Source: Methylotenera sp.
GTDB lineage: Bacteria > Pseudomonadota > Gammaproteobacteria > Burkholderiales > Methylophilaceae
Direction: 5' to 3'
Assembly (NCBI RefSeq): GCF_013141425.1
Contig: NZ_JABFRA010000130.1
Coordinates: 1 to 32,249 of the forward strand
DNA: 32,249 bases
Shown: positions 1-8,040 of the stretch, piece by piece
How positions within the stretch are numbered: the stretch's first letter is position 1
Layout: the number at the start of each line of letters is the position of its first letter
The notes under the pieces: model-generated
What the model was told of the DNA's origin: nothing
Databases searched by the model: none
What the model saw: the letters and a program-made list of their open reading frames with translations, nothing else
Made by a program: the position numbers and the translations under genes

Positions 1-236
1 CAAACTGGTAACCAGCCTTTAAGTACATCGCCCAACAAGGTAAGCGCAGCGGCTAATTTTTTACCACTACGCAATACATTAGTCGCCCCTGGGTTACCTG
101 AACCCACAGTACGCGGATCAGGCAAGCTAAACAACTTACTCACGATAATACCGAATGCGACAGATCCTAATAGGTATGCGGCCACTATCCACACTGTAGG
201 AATTAATGTTACGGGAATAAAACCTAACTCATTCAT
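1..236 (-). CDS. plsY: Glycerol-3-phosphate acyltransferase PlsY, N-terminal part (cut by window edge)
   Basis: PlsY is an inner-membrane enzyme that moves an acyl group from acyl-phosphate to glycerol-3-phosphate, the first step of phospholipid synthesis. Translating the minus strand from the ATG at 236 gives 78 residues with no stop before the window edge. An N-terminal membrane segment (about residues 6-30) is followed by the family signature region S-L-P-D-P-R, then G-S-G-N-P-G-A-T-N, which is the conserved glycine/asparagine loop of PlsY. A basic stretch and a second hydrophobic segment begin before the cut. The gene is divergent from folB, with 67 bp between the start codons; this plsY/folB neighbourhood is common in proteobacteria. 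Only about 40% of the protein is visible, but the signature is unambiguous. Confidence 0.93.
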   Translation of the reverse strand, partial: MNELGFIPVTLIPTVWIVAAYLLGSVAFGIIVSKLFSLPDPRTVGSGNPGATNVLRSGKKLAAALTLLGDVLKGWLPV

Positions 237-250
237 TTCGCCTAACCCTC

Positions 251-281
251 TTGAGATGCTCTAAAATCACTAAATTATATT
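251..281 (+). promoter_or_regulatory. Possible folB promoter
   Basis: In the 67-bp AT-rich gap between plsY and folB there is TTGAGA at 251-256. ATTATA (274-279, spacing 17) or TATATT (276-281, spacing 19) could serve as the -10. It sits 22-30 bp upstream of the folB ATG. The match is partial and the -10 register is ambiguous, so this is a weak prediction. Confidence 0.3.
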
Positions 282-303
282 TTATACGATAAACATCAAT
301 TGT

Positions 304-669
304 ATGGACACCATTTTTATTAGCGAGCTCAAAGTACAAACCAAACTCGGCGTACCCGAGTGGGAACGCATGATGCCGCAAACCATTATTCTAGACGTTG
401 AAATTGGCTATGATTTAAGCAAAGCCTGCAAAAGTGACGCTATTGCCGACACCATAGACTACGGCGCAGTCGTAAGCCGCATACGCGAAACGCTCACTGA
501 AAGTAGCTTTAAATTAGTAGAAGCGTTAGCGGAATATATTTGCCAATTGATTTTGAAAGAATTCGGCGCGTTGAGCGTGAAGGTAAAAGTAGCGAAGCCT
601 GCGATAATGCCAAGGTTGAAAGCGCTTGGGGTGGTGATTGAAAGGGTGAATAATAATGAGCGCTATTGA
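304..669 (+). CDS. folB: Dihydroneopterin aldolase FolB
   Basis: This cytosolic folate-pathway enzyme cleaves 7,8-dihydroneopterin to 6-hydroxymethyl-7,8-dihydropterin and glycolaldehyde. The 121-residue product has the usual family length. Visible landmarks are the N-terminal strand with G16-V-P-E-W-E21 (E21 aligns with the active-site glutamate), the substrate-anchoring region around E73 in L-V-E-A-L-A-E, and the K98-P99 motif near the C-terminus, where the lysine is the conserved catalytic residue; it ends in V-V-I-E-R. The start at 304 gives a normal N-terminus, although there is no clear ribosome binding site. The last 14 bp overlap the next gene in another frame, so the two are probably translated from one message. 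Confidence 0.94.
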   Translation: MDTIFISELKVQTKLGVPEWERMMPQTIILDVEIGYDLSKACKSDAIADTIDYGAVVSRIRETLTESSFKLVEALAEYICQLILKEFGALSVKVKVAKPAIMPRLKALGVVIERVNNNERY

Positions 670-1588
670 ATGTCCTATTTGCAAATCAAATGCACAAGAC
701 CACACAACGGCAGGTGTGGATGGCAAAAAGTTAGATTGTAGAAGATGTGGTACTTACTCTATTTCTAGTACTGCCTCTGCCGTGTGGAAAGCAAGTGAAC
801 CAAGCTTAAGACAAATTGCAAATGCCTCTGGCTGGATAAGAGAGCATCAAGAAATTTCAATCACTAGCAATGATATTGACTCTATTCTTATAATTCAAAC
901 ACCATCGGTAGCTGAACGAGCCACTAAAATTTTATCTGCAATCAATAAATTAACTCCTGATTTATCATACTCATTCAATTTGGAAACACATTATGCAGAC
1001 TCTTGGTTAAGCATTTCATATTCGGACAATGCTGCTGAATTGTATTACTTATTCAAAACATTCCTTCTTGATGCCGCTGGGTACATATCATTTAGTGAGG
1101 CAATAGGCGGGCATTTTCTGAACATTCAAATTACCCCTAAAGGTTACGAGTTCTTAGAATCCCTTAAACAAAATTACACATCTAGCCAAATTGGTTTTTG
1201 TGCTATGTGGTTCAGTCAGAGTGTATTACCTATTTGGCAGAACGCAATTGAACCAGCTATTAAAGATGCTGGCTATGACCCAAAACGTATTGATAGCCAT
1301 CATCATAACAACAGGATAGATGATGAAATTGTAGCAATGTTAAGACGTAGTAAGTTTGTAGTTGCTGATTTTACAGGGCAACGTGGTGGAGTATATTTTG
1401 AGGCAGGCTTTGCGCTAGGTTTGGGCTTGCAGGTTATTTGGACTTGTAAAAAGTCCGAACTCAGCAACAATCATTTCGACACACGCCAATATAATTTTGT
1501 AACTTGGGAAGATGATAAGTTGGATGAATTTAAAGTTGCATTACAAAATCGTATTGAAGCAACTATTGGACATGGCAACTTCAGTTAG
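656..1588 (+). CDS. Zinc-ribbon protein with TIR/nucleoside-deoxyribosyltransferase-like C-terminal domain
   Basis: No characterised homologue is recognised. Residues 6-31 hold two CxxC pairs (C6/C9 and C28/C31), a zinc-ribbon pattern. Residues about 40-175 form a middle region of unknown fold. Residues about 178-305 look like the flavodoxin-like fold shared by TIR domains and nucleoside 2-deoxyribosyltransferases: F-C-A-M-W-F on the first strand, V-V-A-D-F-T with D238, then G-G-V-Y-F-E-A-G-F-A with E249, where that fold carries its catalytic glutamate, and a final H-F-D-T-R-Q-Y-N-F-V-T-W segment. By family logic it could cleave an N-glycosidic bond in NAD or a nucleotide; this is inference. 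The ATG lies inside the end of folB (14-bp overlap), with a purine-rich AAAGGG about 10 bp upstream. It looks more AT-rich than folB, consistent with acquisition. A defence or stress role is possible but unproven. Confidence 0.7.
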   Translation: MSAIECPICKSNAQDHTTAGVDGKKLDCRRCGTYSISSTASAVWKASEPSLRQIANASGWIREHQEISITSNDIDSILIIQTPSVAERATKILSAINKLTPDLSYSFNLETHYADSWLSISYSDNAAELYYLFKTFLLDAAGYISFSEAIGGHFLNIQITPKGYEFLESLKQNYTSSQIGFCAMWFSQSVLPIWQNAIEPAIKDAGYDPKRIDSHHHNNRIDDEIVAMLRRSKFVVADFTGQRGGVYFEAGFALGLGLQVIWTCKKSELSNNHFDTRQYNFVTWEDDKLDEFKVALQNRIEATIGHGNFS

Positions 1589-1589
1589 T

Positions 1590-1864
1590 CCCCTTGCACC
1601 ACGCCGAGCAACGGAGACATAAAGGAAGCTTTCAGCAAGCGGCTGTTTGAGCGAAGCGAGTTTCCGATTGCTGCCTTTATGTTGAGTAGCGCAGGGGAGG
1701 CGAAGCCCGTGGTGTTGGGGTGCCGTTTTCTTTGGTTACTTTCTTTTCAGGCAGTTAAAAGAAAGTGACTAGCTGTCGGGCTACCCCCGACATGGTTCAA
1801 AAGTCACTGATTCTGAATAAGACCGCAAGGGTCTTGTCCGTGGAATATATGCGCTAAAGCGCAT
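1590..1864. repeat. Structured intergenic repeat element: nested inverted repeats and hairpins
   Basis: The gap of roughly 370 bp between the zinc-ribbon gene and the phosphatase gene holds no credible gene but is dense in inverted repeats and GC-richer than its surroundings. Outer arms at 1590-1603 and 1708-1720 pair. Inside them 1618-1625 pairs perfectly with 1674-1681, and 1633-1642 pairs with 1664-1673 with one mismatch. Three further hairpins follow: 1735-1747 with 1757-1769 (12 of 13), 1775-1780 with 1786-1791, and 1819-1824 with 1830-1835. A small palindrome lies at 1849-1864. From memory, similar blocks recur between genes in beta- and gammaproteobacteria; this could not be checked here. 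No T-run follows the hairpins, so they are not simple terminators. Confidence 0.6.
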
Positions 1865-1957
1865 TATTCACACGCCAAATTACCTGCCCTGCGAACCAAT
1901 ATCCATGCGCCTCCCAGCCCGATGCTTTTACACATAAAAGCCTGTATGATAATTTAT

Positions 1958-2548
1958 ATGCATAACTTTCTATTTAAAAACTATTACTTAGCGCTGTTAC
2001 TCGCAATCTCCGCAGTTTTATTCACAAGTTGCGATGGCAAAAAACATTACGAAGATAAAAACTCTCCAAGCGACACCCTTAAAGTCGTGATTATCCGCCA
2101 CGGTGAAAAACCAAAAGATGGCGACAATCTATCTTGCCAAGGTCAAAATCGCGCATTGCAATTAGCTGCGGTGCTGCATGCAAAATTAAATGTTCCAGCT
2201 GAAATTTACGTGCCGTCGCTAAAAAGTGACGATGCCACTAAACATAGTCGGATGTTTCAAACCGTTAGCCCATTTGCCATTAAATACAACCTGCGAATTA
2301 ACAGTAAATATAGTTCTGACGAAAATGACAAAATAGCAAAGAGTGTATTTAAAAAAGACGGCGTTGTTTTAATGGTGTGGGAGCATAATGCTATTGAAAA
2401 ATTAGCCCAAACACTTGGTATTGATAACCCTCCTCAATGGCTTGATGCAGACTTCGACAGCATGTGGATAATCAATTACCAAGATGGGAAAGCCAAGCTG
2501 ACTTTGGATAAAGAAGGTATCAATCCTTCAACCGAATGCAACTATTAA
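1958..2548 (+). CDS. Histidine phosphatase family lipoprotein
   Basis: A predicted envelope lipoprotein of the histidine-phosphatase (phosphoglycerate-mutase-like) superfamily. From the ATG at 1958 the 196-residue product starts with a basic/hydrophobic signal peptide ending in a lipobox (F-T-S-C25), so it should be lipid-anchored facing the periplasm. The catalytic R47-H48-G49 motif follows, then E-K-P; R98 could be the phosphate-pocket arginine, and E142-H143 supplies the second histidine. The frame stays open to an ATG at 1922, but that adds 12 residues before the signal peptide, so 1958 is preferred. The substrate is unknown. It converges on xerD with 2 bp between the stop codons and no terminator hairpin. 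The upstream repeat block may carry its promoter. Confidence 0.8.
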   Translation: MHNFLFKNYYLALLLAISAVLFTSCDGKKHYEDKNSPSDTLKVVIIRHGEKPKDGDNLSCQGQNRALQLAAVLHAKLNVPAEIYVPSLKSDDATKHSRMFQTVSPFAIKYNLRINSKYSSDENDKIAKSVFKKDGVVLMVWEHNAIEKLAQTLGIDNPPQWLDADFDSMWIINYQDGKAKLTLDKEGINPSTECNY

Positions 2549-2550
2549 CG

Positions 2551-3483
2551 TTAGCCGCGCGGGTGATGCATGCTGTGTAACTGCTTCAAACGTTCCCGCG
2601 CCACATGCGTATAAATCTGCGTGGTAGATATATCAGAATGTCCAAGTAGCATTTGTACCACTCTTAAATCTGCACCATGATTCAACAAATGGGTAGCAAA
2701 GGCATGGCGCAACACGTGCGGCGACATATGCTTGCTAATACCTGCCAACAATGCATAGCGCTTAATCAAATACCAAAAGGCTTGGCGCGTCATGGCTTCA
2801 CCACGATTAGTCACAAAAAGTCCATCGCACAAACGCTTTTGCAAAATAGCAGGGCGCGCTTCATTTAAATAACGTGAAATCCAATCTACCGCCTCTTCAC
2901 CCATCGGCACTAGGCGCGTTTTGCTACCTTTACCAGTAATTCGCACTACGCCGTCGCTTAGGCTAACTTCGGTCACTTTCACACTGACGAGCTCAGATAC
3001 ACGTAAACCGCAGGCATAGAGTAGCTCTAACATGGCTCTATCGCGCAAGCCTGCTGGCTCATTCAGATTTGGTGCGTTTAATAATGAAACCACTTCTTCT
3101 TCATTTAGGCTTTTGGGCAAACTGCGTGGTAACTTGGGCGACTGAATTTGAATGGTGGGGTCTAGGCTGATTTTATTGTCACGCAGACAATATCGGTAAA
3201 ATCGTCGCAAACTCGCAATCAATCTGCCAATGCTACGCGGCTTGCTTTGTGGAAATTTAACGGCGAGATATTGCTGAATATCAGCTTGGTCTGCAGTGAG
3301 TAATGACTTGCTTTGCTGTGTTAGCCAGAGCGCGAATGAAGCTAAATCTAGTCGATAACTTTCTAAGGTATTTTTAGATAGGCCATCTTCTAACCATAAA
3401 TGGTCAATGAAAGAATCTAGTTCTGAAGAGTCATCTGTCGAGAGCGTGCGCTCACTTTTACTCGTAGTCACTAATGCCCTCAT
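2551..3483 (-). CDS. xerD: Site-specific tyrosine recombinase XerD
   Basis: XerD acts with XerC at the dif site to resolve chromosome dimers at division. The 310-residue protein has the N-terminal SAM-like DNA-binding domain (about 20-105, with the typical F-I-D-H-L-W-L-E-D-G-L-S start) and the C-terminal catalytic domain. All catalytic residues are present: R161 (C-G-L-R), K185 (G-K-G-S-K), H256 and R259 (H-V-L-R-H), H282 (L-L-G-H) and nucleophile Y291 (Q-I-Y-T-H-V). The N-terminus is about 15-20 residues longer than in many XerD proteins, so a later start is possible. The ATG at 3483 lies inside the end of ogt (26-bp overlap), suggesting an ogt-xerD transcription unit. Confidence 0.94.
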   Translation of the reverse strand: MRALVTTSKSERTLSTDDSSELDSFIDHLWLEDGLSKNTLESYRLDLASFALWLTQQSKSLLTADQADIQQYLAVKFPQSKPRSIGRLIASLRRFYRYCLRDNKISLDPTIQIQSPKLPRSLPKSLNEEEVVSLLNAPNLNEPAGLRDRAMLELLYACGLRVSELVSVKVTEVSLSDGVVRITGKGSKTRLVPMGEEAVDWISRYLNEARPAILQKRLCDGLFVTNRGEAMTRQAFWYLIKRYALLAGISKHMSPHVLRHAFATHLLNHGADLRVVQMLLGHSDISTTQIYTHVARERLKQLHSMHHPRG

Positions 3484-3961
3484 GCGCTAAAAGCCAGCGT
3501 TTTATTCGTAATCCGTTTTCATTACCTTGCATAAAACCGCCTATGCCGTTTTGCGCCACCACACGGTGGCATGGAATAATGAGTGGGATGTTATTTGCAC
3601 CGCACGCATTTGCGACAGCACGTGGCCCTGAACCGATTTTATTGGCAATCTGTCCATAAGTGGCTGTTTGACCGAAAGGAATGTCAGCAATGGCTTGCCA
3701 GACACGTTGCTGAAAGCTTGTGCCTTGTTGTTGATGTAGCGATCTAGAAAAATGTGTGGCTGGCTGTTTTAGATATTGCTGTATCTGCTCGTAAGCCAAT
3801 TTCACGTTGGAATTCTTAATGATTTCTGGATGGTATTGTTGAAGCTGTTCTTGCGAGGGTGATTCAAGCAATAAATCAATACCGAGTTGATTGCCTTGCA
3901 TGGCAATGGCTATCACGCCAAATGGCGCATCTATCAAGGCTTCGTACTGAGTCATCATCAT
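3458..3961 (-). CDS. ogt: Methylated-DNA--protein-cysteine methyltransferase (Ogt/Ada type)
   Basis: A suicide DNA-repair protein that transfers methyl groups from O6-methylguanine (and O4-methylthymine) to its own cysteine. The 167 residues comprise a variable N-terminal domain (1-80) and the conserved C-terminal domain: F-Q-Q-R-V-W-Q-A-I, P-F-G-Q-T-A-T-Y-G-Q-I-A helix-turn-helix, R114-A-V-A (the arginine finger), and I-P-C131-H-R-V with the acceptor cysteine. The start is one of three consecutive ATGs at 3961. It overlaps xerD by 26 bp. It lies downstream of the rplS terminator, so it probably has its own promoter within the 100-bp gap or relies on read-through. Confidence 0.93.
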   Translation of the reverse strand: MMMTQYEALIDAPFGVIAIAMQGNQLGIDLLLESPSQEQLQQYHPEIIKNSNVKLAYEQIQQYLKQPATHFSRSLHQQQGTSFQQRVWQAIADIPFGQTATYGQIANKIGSGPRAVANACGANNIPLIIPCHRVVAQNGIGGFMQGNENGLRIKRWLLAHEGISDYE

Positions 3962-4010
3962 GTTATGTTAAACCAATGTGATGCATTAGCAAATGAATAA
4001 TAATCGACGT

Positions 4011-4045
4011 AAAAAAACCCAAAGGCCTTTCGACGTTTGGGTTTT
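4011..4045 (-). terminator. Rho-independent terminator of the rpsP-rimM-trmD-rplS operon
   Basis: Arms at 4014-4023 and 4036-4045 are perfect complements (AAAACCCAAA / TTTGGGTTTT) around a 12-base loop. Read on the minus strand, the hairpin lies about 24 bases after the rplS stop codon and ends in a T-run (4011-4017 on the plus strand is all A). Confidence 0.85.
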
Positions 4046-4068
4046 GCTTTTCAGCTAAAGGCTTAAAC

Positions 4069-4464
4069 TTAAGCGCTTGTCTCTGTAGCCATGACTTCTT
4101 TTTCACGTGAGAACAATTTTTCTTTAATACGTGCAGATTTACCTGAACGCTCACGTAGGTAGTAAAGTTTCGCACGGCGAACATCACCGCGGCGTTTAAC
4201 TTCAATGCTAGCGATTAGTGGTGAGTAAGTTTGGAATGTACGTTCAACACCTTCACCTGATGAGATTTTACGTACGATGAAGGATGAGTTCAATCCACGG
4301 TTACGAATAGCGATTACAACGCCTTCATAAGCCTGCACACGTTTACGTGTACCTTCCACTACGTTTACGCCAACAACTACTGTGTCGCCTGGTGCAAAGC
4401 TAGGAATCGTTTTGCCTAAACGGGCAATTTCTTCCTGCTCTAATAATTTAATAATATCTGCCAT
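4069..4464 (-). CDS. rplS: 50S ribosomal protein L19
   Basis: L19 sits at the 30S-50S interface. The start is set at the ATG at 4464, giving 131 residues beginning [12 protein letters not shown], the normal L19 start; AAGGAA lies a suitable distance upstream. The frame stays open upstream to 4509, but those 15 residues do not fit the family. Conserved segments are [10 protein letters not shown][10 protein letters not shown], [22 protein letters not shown], and R-A-K-L-Y-Y-L-R. The last 12 or so residues (ending A-T-E-T-S-A) exceed the usual length. It is the last gene of the rpsP operon, before a strong terminator. Confidence 0.96.
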   Translation of the reverse strand: MADIIKLLEQEEIARLGKTIPSFAPGDTVVVGVNVVEGTRKRVQAYEGVVIAIRNRGLNSSFIVRKISSGEGVERTFQTYSPLIASIEVKRRGDVRRAKLYYLRERSGKSARIKEKLFSREKEVMATETSA

Positions 4465-4558
4465 TTTGCTTATTTCCTTTATATCGCTTCGGGCTTCGAC
4501 CTTTAACAATCAAACCTAGGCGGGTTCCTTTTAATTATAAAGAAGCTTGTTCCTGCTC

Positions 4559-5308
4559 TTAAGATTCGTTATCCAATTCTTTAAGCAGCCGAGCTTCTTC
4601 TTTCGTCAACGGCCTTTCGGCCAATAAATCGGGACGTTGATCCCGAGTTCTTTTCAGCGACATTTTCAAACGCCACTGTTTAATCTTTGCATGATTGCCT
4701 GACAATAAAATTTCAGGGACTTTCACACCGTTATATTCTTCTGGCCTTGTGAAGTGCGGGCAATCCAATAAACCATCTACGAAAGAATCTTCCACCGCAG
4801 AATCACTATCACCCAAAGCACCTGGCAACTGCCTTACAATCGCGTCCATCAATGTCATGGCAGGTAGCTCACCGCCACTTAACACATAGTCGCCAATTGA
4901 GATTTCTTCATCTACTTGAGCATCTATGAGTCGCTGATCTACACCTTCATAACGACTTGCCAATAACACTAACCCTTGTTTCTTACTTAGCTGGATGACT
5001 TTCTCATGCGTCAGCGGTTTACCAACTGGTGAAAGATGAATTATCCAACTTTCAATATTCTCTTCAGCTTGTTTTAACTTTGCTGAACTAATGGCTTGCT
5101 CTAGCGGCTCAACCAACATCACCATACCAGGGCCGCCACCGTAAGGCCTATCGTCTACTGTTTTATGATTATCTATAGTGAAATCTCTTGGATTCCAAAA
5201 TCGCACATCATAAATACTTTGCTGCTTCGCTCTACTAGTAATGCCAGATTTTGTAATGGCATCAAACATTTCAGGAAACAGCGTTACTACATCAAACTTG
5301 AACGCCAT
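4559..5308 (-). CDS. trmD: tRNA (guanine37-N1)-methyltransferase TrmD
   Basis: TrmD uses S-adenosylmethionine to methylate G37 next to the anticodon, preventing +1 frameshifting. The start is placed at the ATG at 5308 ([12 protein letters not shown]), giving 249 residues. An in-frame ATG at 5329 would run into rimM and adds an untypical N-terminus. Landmarks are [13 protein letters not shown], the SPOUT-knot cofactor loops S-R-Y-E-G-V-D-Q-R and [14 protein letters not shown], and the C-terminal tRNA-binding domain after F-T-R-P-E-E-Y. It begins 2 bp after the rimM stop, so translation is probably coupled. Confidence 0.96.
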   Translation of the reverse strand: MAFKFDVVTLFPEMFDAITKSGITSRAKQQSIYDVRFWNPRDFTIDNHKTVDDRPYGGGPGMVMLVEPLEQAISSAKLKQAEENIESWIIHLSPVGKPLTHEKVIQLSKKQGLVLLASRYEGVDQRLIDAQVDEEISIGDYVLSGGELPAMTLMDAIVRQLPGALGDSDSAVEDSFVDGLLDCPHFTRPEEYNGVKVPEILLSGNHAKIKQWRLKMSLKRTRDQRPDLLAERPLTKEEARLLKELDNES

Positions 5309-5310
5309 GA

Positions 5311-5874
5311 TTAAAAATCTGCATCCCAATCCACTAACATTGTCTTAGCGGCTATATCTACTTCAAGCACGATCGCATCAATAAACGGTATCAGTCTTTC
5401 TTGTGGCTTTTCTTTTGCAACTGCTTTATCAGTTGAAGCTTCTGGTTGAATGGCATCTGCTCGAACTGCAATCACATCATTTGCGCCTGTTTCAAACACA
5501 TCGACAATCAAGCCAAAATCGATGTCTTGCTTATTCTTAACGTGTACGCCAATTAAATCAGACCAGTAATACTCGTTTTTTTCTGGCTCTGGTAAAGCAT
5601 CTCTTGGTACTGCTATTTGCTTACCTTTGCAAGCAAACGCAGCATCACGGTCATCAATACCTTCTAGCTTAACCACTAAAACGTCGTTGTGAATCTTAGC
5701 GGTTTCAACCACCATTTCACGCCAATCGTTGCCTTTGCCTAGCCACCAAGTATCGTAATCAAATAGACCATCAAACGCTTCTGTATCAGGTACTACTTTT
5801 AGCCAACCAAAAACGCCGTAGGGCGCAACAACGCGCCCCATAATTACCATTTTGCTATCGGTCAAAACACTCAC
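5311..5874 (-). CDS. rimM: Ribosome maturation factor RimM
   Basis: RimM binds S19 and helps mature the 30S head. The 187-residue product starts with the N-terminal barrel ([17 protein letters not shown]) and ends with the PRC-type barrel (E-Y-Y-W-S-D-L-I-G, then E-R-L-I-P-F-I-D, ending V-D-W-D-A-D-F). Compared with E. coli RimM there is an extra lysine/alanine/glutamate-rich loop of about 9 residues just before E-R-L-I-P-F, in the C-terminal domain. It is the second gene of the rpsP-rimM-trmD-rplS operon. Confidence 0.95.
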   Translation of the reverse strand: MSVLTDSKMVIMGRVVAPYGVFGWLKVVPDTEAFDGLFDYDTWWLGKGNDWREMVVETAKIHNDVLVVKLEGIDDRDAAFACKGKQIAVPRDALPEPEKNEYYWSDLIGVHVKNKQDIDFGLIVDVFETGANDVIAVRADAIQPEASTDKAVAKEKPQERLIPFIDAIVLEVDIAAKTMLVDWDADF

Positions 5875-5935
5875 TGCCTAATTAACCACTCGGCGACACT
5901 TATCACCTAAGTGCATGCCGCCAAAGTGATTAGAA

Positions 5936-6439
5936 TTACTCAGCTGCAGGTGTTTCAGCTGGAGCTTCTTCAGTAACAGCTTCTGCTGGTGTGGCAGCAG
6001 CTTCAGCTTCCGCAGCCTTAGCCGCTTCTGCAGCTTCTTTTGCAGCAGCAGCTTCTTCAGCAGCCTTTGCATCGGCTTCAGCTTTAGCTGCATCTGCAGC
6101 AGCTTTTACTTTTGCAGCTTCAGCAGCAGCGATTTTTGCTTTTGCAGCATCTGCTTTAGCAGCATCTTTTGCTTTAGCAGCAATAGCGTGCTCTGGGCCT
6201 TTAGCGTGGAATTTAACCAAACGTGCAACTGTATCTGAAAGTTGCGCGCCATTGCTTTGCCAGAATGTAACACGCTCTTGATCTACACGAAGTGCTTCTG
6301 CACCAGCCTTTGCTGACGGGTTGTAAAAACCAACACGCTCAATGAAGCGGCCGTCACGACGATTGCGTGAATCAGCCACTACCACGTTGTAGAAAGGAGT
6401 TTTTTTCGCGCCACCACGAGCTAAACGAATAATAACCAT
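5936..6439 (-). CDS. rpsP: 30S ribosomal protein S16 with a long Ala/Lys/Glu-rich C-terminal extension
   Basis: S16 is needed for assembly of the 30S body. Residues 1-80 are a normal S16: [37 protein letters not shown], then S-D-T-V-A-R-L-V. The family is usually about 80-90 residues; this protein has 167. Residues about 83-167 are almost only alanine, lysine, glutamate and aspartate, first mixed K/A then E/A/T/P, predicted as a long charged helix with a flexible acidic end. The coding DNA is a run of GCAGCTTCT-like variants on the plus strand, which could be prone to slippage. It is the first gene of the operon, with a good promoter upstream. The extension is real sequence; its role is unknown. 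Confidence 0.95.
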   Translation of the reverse strand: MVIIRLARGGAKKTPFYNVVVADSRNRRDGRFIERVGFYNPSAKAGAEALRVDQERVTFWQSNGAQLSDTVARLVKFHAKGPEHAIAAKAKDAAKADAAKAKIAAAEAAKVKAAADAAKAEADAKAAEEAAAAKEAAEAAKAAEAEAAATPAEAVTEEAPAETPAAE

Positions 6440-6484
6440 AATCTTTGTTCTCTTTTTAGAAAATTTTAAAGCAGAAAGGCGCGG

Positions 6485-6514
6485 ATTTTACGTTATTAAT
6501 GATGGGTTTGGCAA
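6485..6514 (-). promoter_or_regulatory. rpsP: Sigma-70-type promoter of the rpsP operon
   Basis: On the minus strand, TTGCCA (6514-6509) and TAAAAT (6490-6485) are spaced 18 bp apart. Five of six bases match the consensus in each hexamer. The predicted transcript starts near 6478, giving a leader of about 40 bases before the rpsP ATG at 6439. Confidence 0.6.
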
Positions 6515-6601
6515 GTAGTTTGTGCATAAAAGCCATAATTAATCTTTACTGTAAAATCTAAATTTTAAAACTACTCTGCTTACAGACAGTCTGCGTATTG
6601 T

Positions 6602-7282
6602 TTAATCGTGTTTTTTATATCGCGTCGGGTCTGCCAAGCCAGCGGTTGCAAAACCTTCTCGCCTTAAGCGACAGGAGTCGCACAGCCCACATGCTTCACC
6701 GTGACTATCGGCCTGATAGCAAGATACGGTCATTGCATAATCCACGCAAAGCGTAGTACCCAAGGTCACAATTTGCGCTTTTGTCATGTCAATCAATGGT
6801 GCATGTATCTTAATCGCGTGACCTTCAACAGCACTTTTAGTCGCCAAATTTGCCATTGCTTGAAAGGCTTTGACATATTCGCCACGGCAATCTGGGTAGC
6901 CTGAATAATCCAAGGCATTCACACCGATAAAAATATCCTGACTCTCCAACACCTCAGCCCACGCCAAAGCTAATGACAACATAATCGTGTTGCGCGCTGG
7001 CACATACGTTACTGGAATACCTGCAGTTTGACTCTCAGGTACGGCAATCGCATCATCCGTTAGTGCAGAACCGCCGAATAAAGATAAGTCTAGATTCGCA
7101 GTTTTATGCGCTGCAGCACCCATAATTTTGGCAACATTTTTAGCCGCGTGTAACTCAGCAATATGGCGCTGATGGTAATCTAGACTTAAGCAATAGCACT
7201 CAAAACCTTGCTTGCGCGCAAAGGCGAGCACCGTAGCTGAATCTAAACCACCTGAGAGTAATACTACCGCTTTCTTTGACAT
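6602..7282 (-). CDS. queC: 7-cyano-7-deazaguanine synthase QueC
   Basis: QueC converts 7-carboxy-7-deazaguanine to preQ0 using ATP and ammonia, in the queuosine pathway. The start is at the ATG at 7282; an in-frame TTG five codons earlier is less likely. The 226 residues begin with the PP-loop S-G-G-L-D-S (10-15). [10 protein letters not shown] and [14 protein letters not shown] follow. The C-terminal zinc site has four cysteines in S-C-Y-Q-A-D and [11 protein letters not shown]. It lies downstream of queE on the same strand with a gap of about 100 bp, supporting one pathway unit. Confidence 0.95.
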   Translation of the reverse strand: MSKKAVVLLSGGLDSATVLAFARKQGFECYCLSLDYHQRHIAELHAAKNVAKIMGAAAHKTANLDLSLFGGSALTDDAIAVPESQTAGIPVTYVPARNTIMLSLALAWAEVLESQDIFIGVNALDYSGYPDCRGEYVKAFQAMANLATKSAVEGHAIKIHAPLIDMTKAQIVTLGTTLCVDYAMTVSCYQADSHGEACGLCDSCRLRREGFATAGLADPTRYKKHD

Positions 7283-7385
7283 AAATAATTTGCTCAAATT
7301 AAAAAATTACGCGGAAGCAAACCGCAGACAGTGCAAACAGCACGGCAAGGTGAAGCTGACAAAGTAAGATTTTAATTTCAGCAAA

Positions 7386-8024
7386 TTAAACTCCTGGCTT
7401 CTCGCCCCATAGTATCTTGTGTAACTGCACCTGCATACGCACTGGTAATCTATCTGCTAGCACCCACTCTGCAAGCTCAGTAGGATTAACCTGATTAAAA
7501 ACTGGGGAAAATAGCACTGGGCATTTATCTGCAATTTTGTGTGTATTTAATAAATCTTTCGCCCAGTCGTAATCTGCACGGCTACACAAAACAAACTTCA
7601 CTTCATCGGTGCTTTTTAAATGGTCTAAATTGCCCCAAACGTTGTTTTTTAGCTCGCCTGAATCAGGTGTTTTAACATCCAAAATAACTGAAACTCGTTT
7701 ATCCACTGGGCTAATATCAATTGCACCACCAGTTTCAAGCGATACGCTATAACCTATGTCACAAAGTTCTTGTAACAAGACATGGCAATCTTTTTGCGCC
7801 AAGGGCTCGCCACCAGTGACAGTGACGTATTTTGTGCCAAATTCTGCCACCTTAGCCAAAATATCTGCAATCTCAACATTGCTACCGCCACTGAATGCAT
7901 ACGCGGTATCGCAATACACACAGCGCATTGGGCAACCTGTTAGGCGTACGAACACCGTAGGCAACCCTATGCGAGAAGTTTCGCCTTGAACTGAATAGAA
8001 AATTTCGTGAACTTTGAGTTTCAT
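7386..8024 (-). CDS. queE: 7-carboxy-7-deazaguanine synthase QueE
   Basis: A radical-SAM enzyme that makes 7-carboxy-7-deazaguanine from 6-carboxytetrahydropterin. The start is at the ATG at 8024 (M-K-L-K-V-H-E-I-F-Y-S-V-Q-G-E-T); an upstream TTG at 8039 would place the start in the terminator tail. The product has 212 residues. The cluster motif is C-P-M-R-C-V-Y-C-D-T, a CX3CX2C arrangement as in QueE, followed by V-T-V-T-G-G-E-P-L. It is the first gene after the Tol-Pal terminator; queC follows. The folate gene folB in this window does not supply its substrate; queD and folE are not in the window. Confidence 0.94.
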   Translation of the reverse strand: MKLKVHEIFYSVQGETSRIGLPTVFVRLTGCPMRCVYCDTAYAFSGGSNVEIADILAKVAEFGTKYVTVTGGEPLAQKDCHVLLQELCDIGYSVSLETGGAIDISPVDKRVSVILDVKTPDSGELKNNVWGNLDHLKSTDEVKFVLCSRADYDWAKDLLNTHKIADKCPVLFSPVFNQVNPTELAEWVLADRLPVRMQVQLHKILWGEKPGV

Positions 8025-8040
8025 TAATACATTTAACAAT

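Noticed and set aside
1735-1769. Hairpin read as a terminator of the zinc-ribbon gene
   Set aside because: No T-run follows on either strand and it belongs to a larger block of inverted repeats.
2551-3483. XerD taken as an integrase of a mobile element
   Set aside because: Length, motifs and the pairing with ogt fit the housekeeping XerD; no attachment-site repeats or phage genes nearby.
5940-6190. Short repeats resembling a CRISPR array
   Set aside because: The units are alanine/glutamate codons inside rpsP, without fixed repeat length or unique spacers.
5991-6281. Open frame on the plus strand opposite the S16 tail, giving an alanine/serine-rich product
   Set aside because: It is the mirror of the repetitive alanine codons of rpsP; low complexity, no ribosome site, no family.
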